Source of the DNA: Adiantum capillus-veneris
Taxonomy: Eukaryota; Streptophyta; Polypodiopsida; Polypodiales; Pteridaceae
Assembly (NCBI GenBank): GCA_014529385.2
Contig: CM043953.1
Location: 82,871,838 to 82,935,837 of the forward strand
Length of the DNA stretch: 64,000 nt
Reading direction: 5' to 3'
Part shown: one piece after another, positions 1-9,919 of the stretch
Position numbering within the stretch: the first letter of the stretch is position 1
How the letters are laid out: the number at the start of each line of letters is the position of its first letter
Made by a program: the position numbers and the translations under genes
Notes under the pieces: model-generated
Told to the model about the DNA's origin: nothing
Database searches by the model: none
Seen by the model: the letters and a program-made list of their open reading frames with translations, nothing else

Positions 1-424
1 TTACTTTTATTAAGAAAATCATTAAAAATAAAGGAAAATAGCAAATTGAAGCCAAAAAATTCCACACATACACAACAAATAGCTGGTAACCCTGTGTATA
101 TGAATATACATTTATTTGTGATTTTTGGACTTGGATTACCACTTTTTTCCACTTTTTAGCTCCAAAAACACTCTTATTTAGTGATATTTACACGTCTAGA
201 GACCCAAATTCATCATTTGATCTCTTCTTGTTGCAAAACAAGGTATATAAGGGCATAAATATTATCAATATCTGCAATCAAACATAAAAATTGCAAAATC
301 ATTTAAGACACTGCCCTTGTAATATAATTTTTTGTTTTTCTTTGTTTTTGTCGCTTGTAGCTGCTTTGTAGCTCCTATATACCTGTATACCTCCCCCCCT
401 CCTAGTCTGAGTCCTCCCGGACGA
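1..424 (-). other. 3' noncoding region of element A
   Basis: AT-rich sequence downstream of the W-x-P-K tail with no supported gene. It contains a purine-rich tract (C7 run at about 393-399 on the plus strand, so G7 on the element strand) and the inverted repeat at 249-318. Both have counterparts at 25871-26015 in element B, so this is shared family sequence. The 3' LTR must lie left of position 1. Confidence 0.6.
249..318 (-). other. Inverted repeat / candidate RNA stem, element A copy
   Basis: AAGGGCA at 249-255 pairs with TGCCCTT at 312-318 around a 56-nt loop. Element B has GAGGGCA/TGCCCTC in the same place (25934-26015). The outermost pair differs but remains complementary. Function is unknown. 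Confidence 0.45.
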
Positions 425-1125
425 CTATGAAGTGTCTGTGGGCGAAGCATTGTAGTTGTTTTGGTCATAAGTTCCCAATGCAATTGTAAAGCGATGATAC
501 AACAGTCTTTCCAATAAAGTTGCTCTTTGTTTGATTGAAGGATTGGTGGTCGGGTTTTGGGTTGGTTTTGGCACTTCGGTAGTAGAATCAGTAGATGGAT
601 TCTTCTTTACCTTGTTGTTCTTTTTCACAATCCAAATCTGCTTCCGCTTCGCTTGTGCTTGCCACAAACTCTTTGCGACCCAAACCTGCTTTGTTCTTTG
701 TGTTGATTTCCTCGCCTTGAAATACCTAGGAGTTTCCGTGGATTGTACTGAAGGGAGTTCCTGTTTACAAATCCTTGGGATCTAAATTTACTTGCTTAGC
801 TTTGTGCCGTCATGAACTTCTTTGGAATCCAGATCTGTTTCACTGTCCTTGATTGTCTGGAATCACTTTGTTGTCTGGTATTGAAGACTCTGTTTTCCAC
901 CTTTGTGTTCTCTGGCACAAGCTTTTTTGGTCTCCATACCAACTTTGACTCCATTTTTTCCAAAGGTTGAGCTGTTATATTATTGCTTGTCTTCCTTATC
1001 CAATGTTGAGATTTTCTTGTCGAAGAGCAATCCATTTGTATAGAAACTTTTGGTTGCCATTGCTTCTTGTTTTTCTCTGGTTGTTGTTTACCTTTGTTCT
1101 TGGATTCTTCCTTTGGAGTTGGCAC
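425..1125 (-). pseudogene. W-x-P-K repeat tail of element A
   Basis: Downstream of the second protease-like segment, two broken reading stretches (1125-796 and 667-425) encode a very basic, Q/K/N-rich polypeptide. It has spaced copies of a short motif: KQWQPK, LVWRPKK, QIWIPKK and a decayed QIWIVKK. Element B has the same motif class at about 24740 and 25270-25560 (KWIPK, VWAPKK, RWIPKK, VWVPKR, KWVPKK). Conservation of the motif while the spacers diverge suggests a real protein feature, perhaps for nucleic-acid binding, but I recognise no named domain. Stops and frame changes make this copy a remnant. Confidence 0.5.
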
Positions 1126-1149
1126 TGCTCCTTTGGTGAACCTAACTGA

Positions 1150-1638
1150 TTAACTTTCACCTTCGTATTTGATAAGCACTGATTTAGAACTCCAGTCAAT
1201 CATTGCATTGTATTGCTTCTGCCATGGTTGTCCTAGCAATAATGGATGTTGTGTAGCTTGGTCTTCAACCACGTAAAACATATGAGGATACACATACTGG
1301 TTAATCTGTATATGTAAAACTGTGCATCCGACAGTTTTGATTGAATTCTCAGAGTAACTCTTTAACTCTTGCTTGGCAGTTTGTAATTTAGTGTCATTTG
1401 TCAATTGTCTATACAAACTGAGTGAAAGTAGGCTAGTTTGAGCTCCTGAATCCAATAGTGCTCTGGCTTTGATTTGGTTGGTTCCTACTTTGCATTCACT
1501 GATGGGTTCTTCTTTGTCATTATCCATTTCTGTTATACTGACTGCGTTTATTTGTATTGCCCCTTCATTGCGTTGTTTCTGACGCAATAGTCTTCTTTTC
1601 TCCATTCTTTCTTTCGCCTCGGCTTGCGCTTCCTCCAC
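1150..1638 (-). pseudogene. Second retropepsin-like domain downstream of integrase (element A)
   Basis: The 162-codon frame starts with a charged helical stretch (EEAQAEAKERMEKRR) and then reads as an aspartic protease: RALLDSGAQTSLLSLSLYRQL carries the D-S/T-G catalytic turn, and HPLLLGQPW the later hydrophobic-Gly motif. It lies in the same frame as the integrase C-terminus just upstream and the W-x-P-K stretch just downstream, each separated by stops. Element A already has a normal protease between gag and RT (6001-6708), so this is an additional protease-like fold in the 3' ORF position. Whether it was active is unknown. It could instead be a host DDI-like retropepsin or a second-element fragment. 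Confidence 0.6.
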
Positions 1639-1653
1639 AATCTTTTTCTTTTT

Positions 1654-3125
1654 CTAGACACTCAGCTTTTCTTGATGTATTTTGAGAAGCATGTCTTGGG
1701 TTAGCGGCAAAAGATACTTTTTCACTCTGCATCCACTAATCCAATTGGGCATTTCTTCTCCGTCTAATGTAGCAAGCTTGACGGCCCCACTTGGTGATAG
1801 ATCTTTAATCACCAGAGGTCCCATCCCTCGCTTTTTAAGCTTCTTAGCATGCTGTTTCAGAGTGTAAACTAGGACATAGTCCCCAACCTTAAACTCTTTA
1901 GTCCGCACATGCTTATCAAAAAATTCCTTTTGTCGCCTTTTTTGAGTGTAGATAGAAGCTACTGCTTTTAGGCGAAGCTCGTCTAGCTTTTCCAGGTCAT
2001 CTATTCTATCAGAAAGCTCGTGCCCTGTCCACTCTAGATCCTTAGCCACCCTTAAGGTTGAAATCAAGAATTCCATTTAGAAACCATGTTATATGGGGTC
2101 GTTCCTATTGATGTTTTATATGCTACCCTATATGCCCATAATGTTGAATGCAACTTCTGGTCCCAGTCAGTTCTCGACTCAGATACAATCTTCGTAAGGA
2201 CCGTGCATATGGTTTTGTTTGTTGCTTCAGCTTGTCCGTTTGCTTGTGGATGATACGGGGCTGATTTCCTATGGATTACGATGAATTCATCTAGAAGGAT
2301 CTCTATCACTTCATTTATAAAATGTGTGCCTCGATCACTCACAATTTCTATTGGCAATCCATATCGTACAAAGACGTATTCATATAGAAATTGTGTCGTG
2401 GTCCTGGCATCTGGTTTTTGAGTTGCCTTTGCTTCGACCCACTTTGTTAGATAGTCTGTAGCCACAACGATGTATTGTGCATGAGTCTTATATGCAGGAG
2501 GTGAAATGGGTCCGACATAATCAATCCCCAATTTTGCAAAAGCTCTTGCCCCCATCATTGGTCTAAGTGGCATATCATCTCTTTTAAGTGGTACTTTGGT
2601 CCGCTGACAGTCATCACACCGTTTAACGTATTCCTCAGCATCCATATGTAATGTTGGCCACCATATTCTTGTAGCTAAGACAAGTTTTGTTGTCTTATCA
2701 CCTGAGAAATGGCCTCCACCTACTCCTCCATGAGCTTGCTCCTGGATTATCACATACTCAGACTCTGATGCGCAAATCCTAAGCTGGTTGTCTTTACCTC
2801 TCTTATAGAGTTGATCTCCTATTAAAGCGTAATCTCTAGCTTCTGTCTCTATAGATTTCTGACGAGCTTTTGACGTTCCTTCTGGGAAAGTTCTATTTGT
2901 GAGATATTCAACAATATACTGACTCCATTCCGGAGCGATCATTATCTGATATAATGTCGAATACTCTGCTAGCGGTTTTGATGAACATACAATACATACA
3001 GTGATATATTCATGTACACTTTCTTTCATTCCTGGCCAATAGACTCCCAATTGTAACAAATTTCTATATGTGTTACTTCTTGAACAATGAAATGCACATT
3101 CCTGAACATGTGCTTCGCGTAGATA
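1654..3125 (-). pseudogene. Integrase of element A, with duplicated HHCC module
   Basis: The integrase inserts element DNA into the chromosome. The core is in the 3059-2064 frame: D at about 2522 (GIDYVGPI), D in IVSDRGTHF, and E in NGQAEAT, with 35 residues between the last two, fitting D-D-35-E. The zinc-binding H-H-C-C module is at 2607-2732 (AHGGVGGGHF...CDDC). A second related module precedes it at 2985-3110 (AHVQECAFHC...CIVC), each preceded by a similar WSQ..V...LT segment. The C-terminal part (2076-1654) is in another frame. The residues that normally join TPYN-V to EFL-S appear deleted, so the coding sequence is broken at about 2064-2076. A stop at about 3156-3158 separates it from RNase H. 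Confidence 0.8.
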
Positions 3126-3155
3126 TATATTATATTCCTCAGGATTGATGCATAG

Positions 3156-6038
3156 TCATAAAACATGATCATTTCCCAATTGATACAACCTTCCTACAAC
3201 CAATTGAAGATTCTTGGATTGCTGAATAGCAATACGTTTCTGCTTGTATTCTCTTCTATCAAACTCTCCTCCATAGGTTAATAGGCTAACGACATTTTGA
3301 GACCACTTCGGTATCATTTCTATGTTGAACAAGTACGCGTCTGGCATGTCATCATCCACTCCTATAGGGTCTTCTCCATTCGTCAATCGCGAAAGATGAT
3401 CAGCTCTAAGATGTGTTTTTCCTTTCTTTACTACTACCGTGAAGTCGAATTCCAGTAAGATAATGAACCATCTCACTATTCTACCGGTATTGCATGGTTT
3501 ATTCACTAGGTAGAGCAAGGCTTGGTGATCCGTAAAAAACACAAACTTGTTGGCTAGAAGATAATGCTGAAATTTCTTCACAGCATATATCATTCCTAAT
3601 CCCTCTCGCTCTGTTGTGGTGTAATTCTTCTCTGCATTGTTGAGCTGTCGACTGGCGTAACAGATAGGAAAATCCATGTTTCCTTCTTCTGGCTGAGCCA
3701 GAATGCATCCTATTGCATATGCCGAAGCATCTATATGCACATGGAATATCTTCTCCCAATCTGGTGATTTCAAGACTGGAGCAGTAATGAGTGCCTCTTT
3801 CAATTTCTTGAATGATTCCTCACACTCCTCTCTCCATTCAAAGTTCACTATTAGCCTGTAAAGTGCTTGGCCTATTATAGCGTACATGTAAATGAATCGT
3901 CTATAATATCCGCAATGTCCCATAAAGCTCTCTACTTGTTTCGCATTGGTTGGTCTAGGCATATCCACTATAACTTTTATCTTCTCTAAATCCGTTGATA
4001 TTCCGTTTTGTGAGACAATATGTCCCAAAATTCTGCCCTGTCGGACCATAAACACACATTTCTCAGGATTGAGACAAATGCAATATGTCCTACATTTCTC
4101 AAATACTTTTCTTAGGTGTTCTAGATGCTCATCTCTCAAAAGAGAATGTACACATAAGTCATCCTATATTTCTGGAAACAACCTTAAGTATTCTTTGAAA
4201 GCATGCGTCATCAGCCTCTGGAAGGTTGCGGGAGCATTGGTTAGACCAAAAGGCATAACCCGATAAGCATAAATTCCCCACTCCGTTGCAAAAGCTGTTT
4301 TATGTTGATCTTTCAGTGCTATGGCTAGCTGGTTATATCCTGAAAAACCATCAAGAAAGGAGTATATTGTTTTCCCTGATACACGCTCTAGAACATGATC
4401 AGTTATCGGCAGGGGATAATTGTCCCTGATTGTTACAGCATTCACTTTCTTTAAGTTGACACACACTCGGAGTTTTCCGTTCTTCTTGGGTACCACCACA
4501 ATCGGAGATACCCAATCGGTGTGTTCAATATCGTATATGAATTCAGCTTCCATTATCTTATCTATCTCTTCTTTGATTCGCTTAGCAAACATATCATTAT
4601 ATGTGTATGGTCTCTGTCTGCTAGGCTTTGCATCTTGTTTTAGTGGGATTGTGTGTTGGCATATTGATGGGTCAACTCCCTTTAAGTCCTTATAAGACCA
4701 TGCAAACACATCCCTGTACTCTCTGAGAAGACTCAAAAGTCTCTCTTCCTCTCCTGGAGACAAATCTGTGGCTATGTACACCGGTCTAGGTGTCTCACCT
4801 GGAGCTGCTAAATCAACTTTTTTTGCATCCTCCGGTCCGTCATAAGATTCGTTCTCCCTTCTCTCTCGAATAGGTTGGGTTAATACCACCTTCCTATCCT
4901 CTATTGTGAATTTCTCGTAGTGAGAGGGAACATCCATGTTTTTCTTGATTTTGGCGTTTTCGTCCTCTCCACTCTCAATTTCTGTCGTCCAAACTTCTTT
5001 CAGAGTTTTCTTGAGCTCTTTGTACTTGTTTCTACGTTCTAACTTGGACTCCGTGTGTTCTCTGTTGCGCTTGTTCTTTTCTGATTTTTCTGTTTCAGTT
5101 TTCGTTTCATTCCTTTGAACTTGATTTCTTGAGCTTCTTTTGTCTTTTCGTAAGCTCTTTTGCTCATTGCCTCTCATTCTTCCAGAAATATTTTCCTTAA
5201 CACAATCTTCCGCCTTTACTAGCATTAGGAATTGATTTTTTCCTCTTATTCTAGGCATCGGATTGGTTCTAACCCCCTTTGTTTTTCTCTTTGCTCTATA
5301 GCGTTTCTGGCGTTGTTTAGTTTGGTTCGGAAAATCATAAAATCGGACATCCGTTATAGTTTCTTTGTTTCCGCTTGAATTATCCGTTGACTCATTGTCT
5401 GCTTCATTTCCCCACTCTGGATGATCGGGAATGTCGTGAAACATCTCTTCTTCATCTTCCTTTTCCAGTGTATCGTTCTTTTCAGTTTCTTTTTCGAGTA
5501 TAGTTCTCAGCATGAAGTACGGAACCACGTCGTACCCGTCCTTGTCGCAAAATTTCGTTGTGGGACCATCCGGAATCGCACAAACATCTAGGGTTGCTAG
5601 AATGTGTGTCCATTCTAATGGTTCAAGCGTGTCCTCTGGAAAGGGTTCTCCTATATAAGTTTTGTCTTCGATAGCCCTTTCTAAAACATATTCTTCTCGC
5701 CTCAGACTTCCACATTTCGAGGCTCCACACATCCATAACTCCTTGGGCTTACCTAACCAAGCTAGAATTTTGGATCCCGCCAAAGTAGCTGAATCAAACT
5801 CCTCTACCGGTGTTCGGTTCACATCTTTGTAGCTATGGTCTCTCAGGTTCACACGTGTAGTGGTTTCAATATTTCTCAGGTATATGTGATCGTAGCCCCA
5901 ATCCTGGACCATTTTCAATTGTCTCATGAATGGTCTTCCCAGTATGATATCATAGTTATTCTCCTTGCCAAAATCGACAATAGCAAAAGTATGTTCGTAT
6001 TCAATGTAATAACCCCATAGGTTTCTCCATGTGTCCAT
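3156..6038 (-). pseudogene. Reverse transcriptase and RNase H of element A
   Basis: The frame 6038-4164 starts in the end of the protease (IILGRPFMRQL), passes through a long acidic/basic linker, and ends in RT fingers and palm (WVSPIVVVPKKNG, LDGFSGYNQ, VMPFGLTNAPATF). A TAG at 4164-4166 falls exactly at the catalytic motif, so it reads FPEI-stop-DDLCVHS. The same frame resumes for the rest of RT (LGHIVSQNGI, FMGHCGYYRRFI) and RNase H (HVHIDASAYAIG, FFTDHQALLYL) to 3156. The nonsense change in the x-D-D motif alone would abolish RT. Similarity to plant Ty3/gypsy pol is clear; the linker (about residues 200-380) has no recognised domain. Confidence 0.88.
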
Positions 6039-6708
6039 TTGCTAATTGGAGTTTCAACCTAGTCTTCCTTATTGCTGGTTTCCCCCATTTTTTCCAGATT
6101 TCTTTTGTAGCAATGGCTACCCCAGCTCCGCTGTCTAGTATTGCCATCGTGTTCATTCCTTGGAATTCAACTGGTAAGGTTGTATTCCCCTCTTCACCTT
6201 CGCAATACTCTCCGACCTTGTTTAAGGGTACAGGCTTTGCGTTCTTTTGTGGTTTGCTCAGCTCTTGTATACCCTCTTGCAGTCTTGATGTTGGGTCTTT
6301 TATCCCAAATTTCTCCAAGCATTTTCCTACAGTGGTCCACATATGTGGTCTTAGCCTCAAAAGCTCAGCTAGAGTGATAGTGCATGTCAGTGGTGTTGAC
6401 AAGATCTCTATCAATCCTTGCGAGTCCACGACTTTTTCTGATGAGATTCTTCGTGACGGAAGTGCTCTAATCTCGGATTTTGCTTCATACTCTCCTAAGT
6501 ATGAAGGTAAGGTATTCAGTGAATGAGGCTTGCTCTCTATTGTTCTAACAGAGCCCCCATCTCCCCAGTAAGATTGCAGATCCAAGTCCACTTGAGATCC
6601 TGCCTCAAATTCCACTATGGGAGGATTCCTGATGTCCTTTTCCCAATTTGTCTGATTAGCTTGGCAACTTAGCTCGTTTGCAAAGTTGCCTCTCTCACTT
6701 GTTTCCAA
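6001..6708 (-). pseudogene. Protease region of element A
   Basis: The frame contains FEAGSQVDLDLQSYWGDGGSV and then a retropepsin (MAILDSGAGVAIATKEIW). The D-S-G triad sits about 190 residues in, followed by LQLANGHMEKP. Element B has the same order with very similar sequence (23328-25118). The frame changes near 6001-6038, where A lacks several residues present in B, so the protease is separated from its ILGRPF tail. This is the normal gypsy-position protease, distinct from the protease-like ORF at 1150-1638. Confidence 0.8.
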
Positions 6709-7010
6709 AATTCATTGTAATCCTCATCTCTTCCGTAAATCCTCTGTATGATTGGATGAAAACTCTCTATCTCCTGATCGGTTGTGTTCAATACTATGCG
6801 GTCATCCTTGTGTGTATTTTCAGGCTTTTGTGCACTAGGAGTCTTTTCAGCTACCCGTGAAATGATAGTCTCTTACTGAATTGGGTTTTCCGTTCCACAA
6901 TTCATTGTTTCTCTTGGTGGTTCTAATAAGGCTTGTGCAGTCTCGATCATTCTCTGGCACATTTCAAGTCCTTTCTTTTCCAATTCCGCATTTGGGTATG
7001 TCATCCACCT
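6709..7010 (-). pseudogene. Gag-protease linker of element A, broken
   Basis: Translation matches element B's RWMTYP..LE...EMCQ.MI.TAQALLEPP segment and reaches FWKQVREA just before the protease frame. Several stops (for example the TAG where B has Gln in QTQEQRWMTYP) interrupt it. No separate gene is present. Confidence 0.55.
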
Positions 7011-7571
7011 CTATTCTTGTGTTTGGCTATTCTTTAACCTAGCTTCGTAAGCTCTCATCAGTGCGTCCAATGGTTCGTGTACTTCGTCGACTAGCACTGA
7101 TCCCCCTGAGCTTAAGCTCGTTGTTTCTTTGATACTCTTTTGTTTCGTTCTTTCCGGGCTCATCTCTCGTTTCCTGTTTTGACTCTCAAGTTTTTCTAAT
7201 CTATCTTTAGTTCGCTTTAGTTCCTCAGCTAGAATAGCGTCTTCACGTTCTTTTCTCAACTTCATGCGTGCTTTTCTAGCTTTCCATGTGTTTCTCTGAC
7301 TCCGCGGTCCTTGACTAACCACTTCAGTCGCTAACTTTCCATTCTCAGGTTCTCTAGTGGTTTTCTTAGCTTGAGCTCTAGTAACAACTTGTGTTGGTAT
7401 CAGAGTTTCATTTTCGGACCCACTACTGGTAGGAATAGTTTCTAGCATATTCAATGTCATCCTTTGCACTTTGTTTGGATTCTTTGAACAATCCTCAATG
7501 AAGTGAGTAACCCCACACTCAGTGCAATAAGCGTTTATTCTAATGATTTCCATATGTGGACAAACATTCAT
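7011..7571 (-). pseudogene. Nucleocapsid-like zinc-motif segment of element A
   Basis: This 186-codon frame begins INAYCTECGVTHFIEDC, a C-x2-C-x3-H-x4-C variant of the retroviral zinc knuckle, one residue shorter than usual between C and H. A charged, coiled-coil-like stretch follows (AEELKRTKDRLEKLESQ). Element B has YCLECGITHLIPDC and the same downstream residues, but fused in frame to gag. In A the gag stop and this start overlap (TGATG at 7569-7573), which could be termination-reinitiation, but comparison with B makes a simple frameshift more likely. It ends at TAG where B reads Gln. Confidence 0.65.
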
Positions 7572-9880
7572 CAGATGGTCACCTTGTAACAGGGTCCTAG
7601 TGCTGGTCTTGGTCCCACTTGATTCGTCCTTTGTGGATAGGATGGTCTTTGTCCTGTTAACCCTCCATGAGCTATGAACATCAATGTTCTTGCGTCCAAA
7701 TTGTATCTCTCTTCATCAGAAGCACTTGTAACTGTTGGTGTTCCAACATTCCCAATCATGCCCCATGGTTCTGGTTGTTTGGGTTCTTCTGGTGGGTAAT
7801 ACACAGTTGGAGACATGTGTGCACCAGATTCTTCATGATAGGCTTGAACAGGCACTAAGGCTTGTTCTTCCTGATTCTCTAAGGTTGGTGCATATCTAAT
7901 GCCCACTGGTCTTACTCCTAGTAAAGGTGGTTGTTGTCCCAATACCGGTTGCGGTCTTTCTATCCCCATAGATCCTGGTACATTTCCCGTTGGGTATCGA
8001 GGTACTGGATGTACCTGAGGTGGTGCTAATTGAGCAGGAGGTGCATACTGATGCTCCCTTACATACCCTTTGTTGTAATAGCACTCCTCTGTTGGGTGGT
8101 TTGTCCATTTTTGTTCAATAGCACACCATTTCAGTGGTTTTGGCAACGGTTTTTGGTATGGTGCCATCCTTTTTAGAGAATCTTCTATCATTTGCTCTAC
8201 ATTTGGTATGGTTGTTGTTTGAACATTCTTTTTAGTGGTAGTCTCGCTTGCTATGGAGGAAGAGCTACTGGATGCAAAATCTGTATCCGCTGACACCTCT
8301 CCATAAACCGTACAGTTATCCACTAAGTACAATGCTTCTCTCGTTACTTGCTCGAAACTTGTACAAGCTTTCAAGTGCAAGTCCTTCTTGAGAGTGTCGT
8401 TTCTCAATCCTTCAATAAAGAGAACAGATAGTCTGTCATCTTGTGGTCGTTCACGTACTGGACATCTCTCAATGTATTGTTTGAAGCGAAGTGAAGCTTC
8501 CTTCACTTTCTCGTGTTCTCTCTGTTTAAAAGCATATATTTGTGAGACCGTATTGTGCTTAATCCCTCGTTTTGAGAATTCCTCAGCAAACTCTCTTAGC
8601 AAATGGTCAATGTCATGGAATCCGCTTCCGTTCAGTGGTTGAAACCATGTCAATGCCGTACCTTCTAGAGTAAGACCAATTCCCTCGTATTGTGTATGGA
8701 AATCTGTTATCTGCTCAGCTCTTAAGACTTGCTTAAAGAGTGACATATGTGCATACGGATCTCCTGAACCACCATATTTCTTTGGCATACACTTGGCTAC
8801 TTGAGATGGTATCATACGTCTATGGTCTGCTACCAATCTCATTGCTATTGTGTCCCGGCTAAAGCTTTCTCTAGCATCATGGACTTCATGGGTTACCCTT
8901 GTCGGTTCCCCTGCCCTGAGTCTACTACTAGGAGGTAAATGTGATGGTTCCGCTTCGAACCTTGGACCTGGAGTGGTATATGTGGGGATTGGAACTGCAC
9001 TACCTCGATTCGTATCCATTGACTCTCTGGAATGTAATGATCCCATTGGTCCGGGCTTCGAGTACTGAGGTTGACTGAAAGAGTCAGCAGCCTGAATTCT
9101 TTGTCCTCCTATTGTCATTGGGTTTTGCACTCCATTTGTTGGTGCTGGTCTTTGTGAGCTAGAAGTAACATAATACTGATGTAGTGGTCCCCCAAAGTAT
9201 GTATATCCTTCTAATTCTTTCTTGCCCATTGTTGAGTATTGCCTCCCATACTTGTCGTAAGCGGAAATTTTCACTTCCGACCCCTCTGTGTAGGTAAAGA
9301 CATAAAGTCTTTTTTGGTCTGTCAACTCTCCAGTGTAGGGTTCTTCACATCTATAATAGAGATCTTGCTCCCCATTATTATATTTGTATAGCCCCACATA
9401 GATGTTATCATTGTTGATCCTTGTAGTTTCATTCTCTCTTCTTAACCTCACATCAGGGAAGCTCATTATTGGTGCTTTCTCCTCAAGTTCTTCATCTACT
9501 TTGTCTTTGGTGCCCATCAATCCCCACTTGTCCACAATGTTAGGGTTTAGGACTACCAAATACATGGTACCCTCGTCATCTAGATATCTATCTCCGCTAT
9601 AGCTCACAGGCACTAAGTCCTTGAACTCACTAGGTCTATCTTCTATCTTTACACAATAGCGGTCCATTCCATCTTTGTAGATCTTGGCACCTTGCTCATT
9701 GTCGTACTGATATTTTATGAACAATAGCTTCATTGTGGCGGAAGGGTTTGATGGTCCTGCTGCCATATTTTCTCTGTTGTTCGGGTTCAAGTGTTCCAAG
9801 TGTTCGGTGAAAATCTCGTAAGATCTCTCCGAAGAAGTATCAGAAACACTTCCTTCAAAGATCGGCTCTAATGGTTGCAC
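7571..9880 (-). CDS. Gag of element A
   Basis: The 769-codon frame encodes the structural capsid precursor that packages element RNA. Residues about 1-360 have no recognised domain. Residues about 365-510 form the Ty3/gypsy gag core: KKYGGSGDPYAHMSLFK, LEGTALTWFQPL, FSKRGI..NTVSQIYAFKQ, EASLRFKQYIERCP, LFIEGLRNDTLKKDL. The C-terminal third is P/Q-rich. The first ATG after the leader gives this start; the next in-frame Met is residue 39 (MAAGPSNPS). Element B aligns from about residue 396 onward. The frame has no internal stops although pol is wrecked, so it could still be translated. Element C inserted 35 bp upstream of the start. Confidence 0.8.
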   Translation of the reverse strand: MQPLEPIFEGSVSDTSSERSYEIFTEHLEHLNPNNRENMAAGPSNPSATMKLLFIKYQYDNEQGAKIYKDGMDRYCVKIEDRPSEFKDLVPVSYSGDRYLDDEGTMYLVVLNPNIVDKWGLMGTKDKVDEELEEKAPIMSFPDVRLRRENETTRINNDNIYVGLYKYNNGEQDLYYRCEEPYTGELTDQKRLYVFTYTEGSEVKISAYDKYGRQYSTMGKKELEGYTYFGGPLHQYYVTSSSQRPAPTNGVQNPMTIGGQRIQAADSFSQPQYSKPGPMGSLHSRESMDTNRGSAVPIPTYTTPGPRFEAEPSHLPPSSRLRAGEPTRVTHEVHDARESFSRDTIAMRLVADHRRMIPSQVAKCMPKKYGGSGDPYAHMSLFKQVLRAEQITDFHTQYEGIGLTLEGTALTWFQPLNGSGFHDIDHLLREFAEEFSKRGIKHNTVSQIYAFKQREHEKVKEASLRFKQYIERCPVRERPQDDRLSVLFIEGLRNDTLKKDLHLKACTSFEQVTREALYLVDNCTVYGEVSADTDFASSSSSSIASETTTKKNVQTTTIPNVEQMIEDSLKRMAPYQKPLPKPLKWCAIEQKWTNHPTEECYYNKGYVREHQYAPPAQLAPPQVHPVPRYPTGNVPGSMGIERPQPVLGQQPPLLGVRPVGIRYAPTLENQEEQALVPVQAYHEESGAHMSPTVYYPPEEPKQPEPWGMIGNVGTPTVTSASDEERYNLDARTLMFIAHGGLTGQRPSYPQRTNQVGPRPALGPCYKVTI

Positions 9881-9914
9881 CCAACTTTGGTTTACACTTC
9901 CCTCGGTTGATATG

Positions 9915-9919
9915 ACACT
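9915..9919. repeat. Target-site duplication of element C, left copy
   Basis: ACACT immediately before the TG of the LTR at 9920; an identical ACACT follows the CA end at 18829. Confidence 0.9.

Noticed and set aside
7569-7573. Programmed stop-start (TGATG) coupling between gag and the next ORF of element A
   Set aside because: Element B reads through here in one frame, so a mutation in A is more likely than a coupling device.
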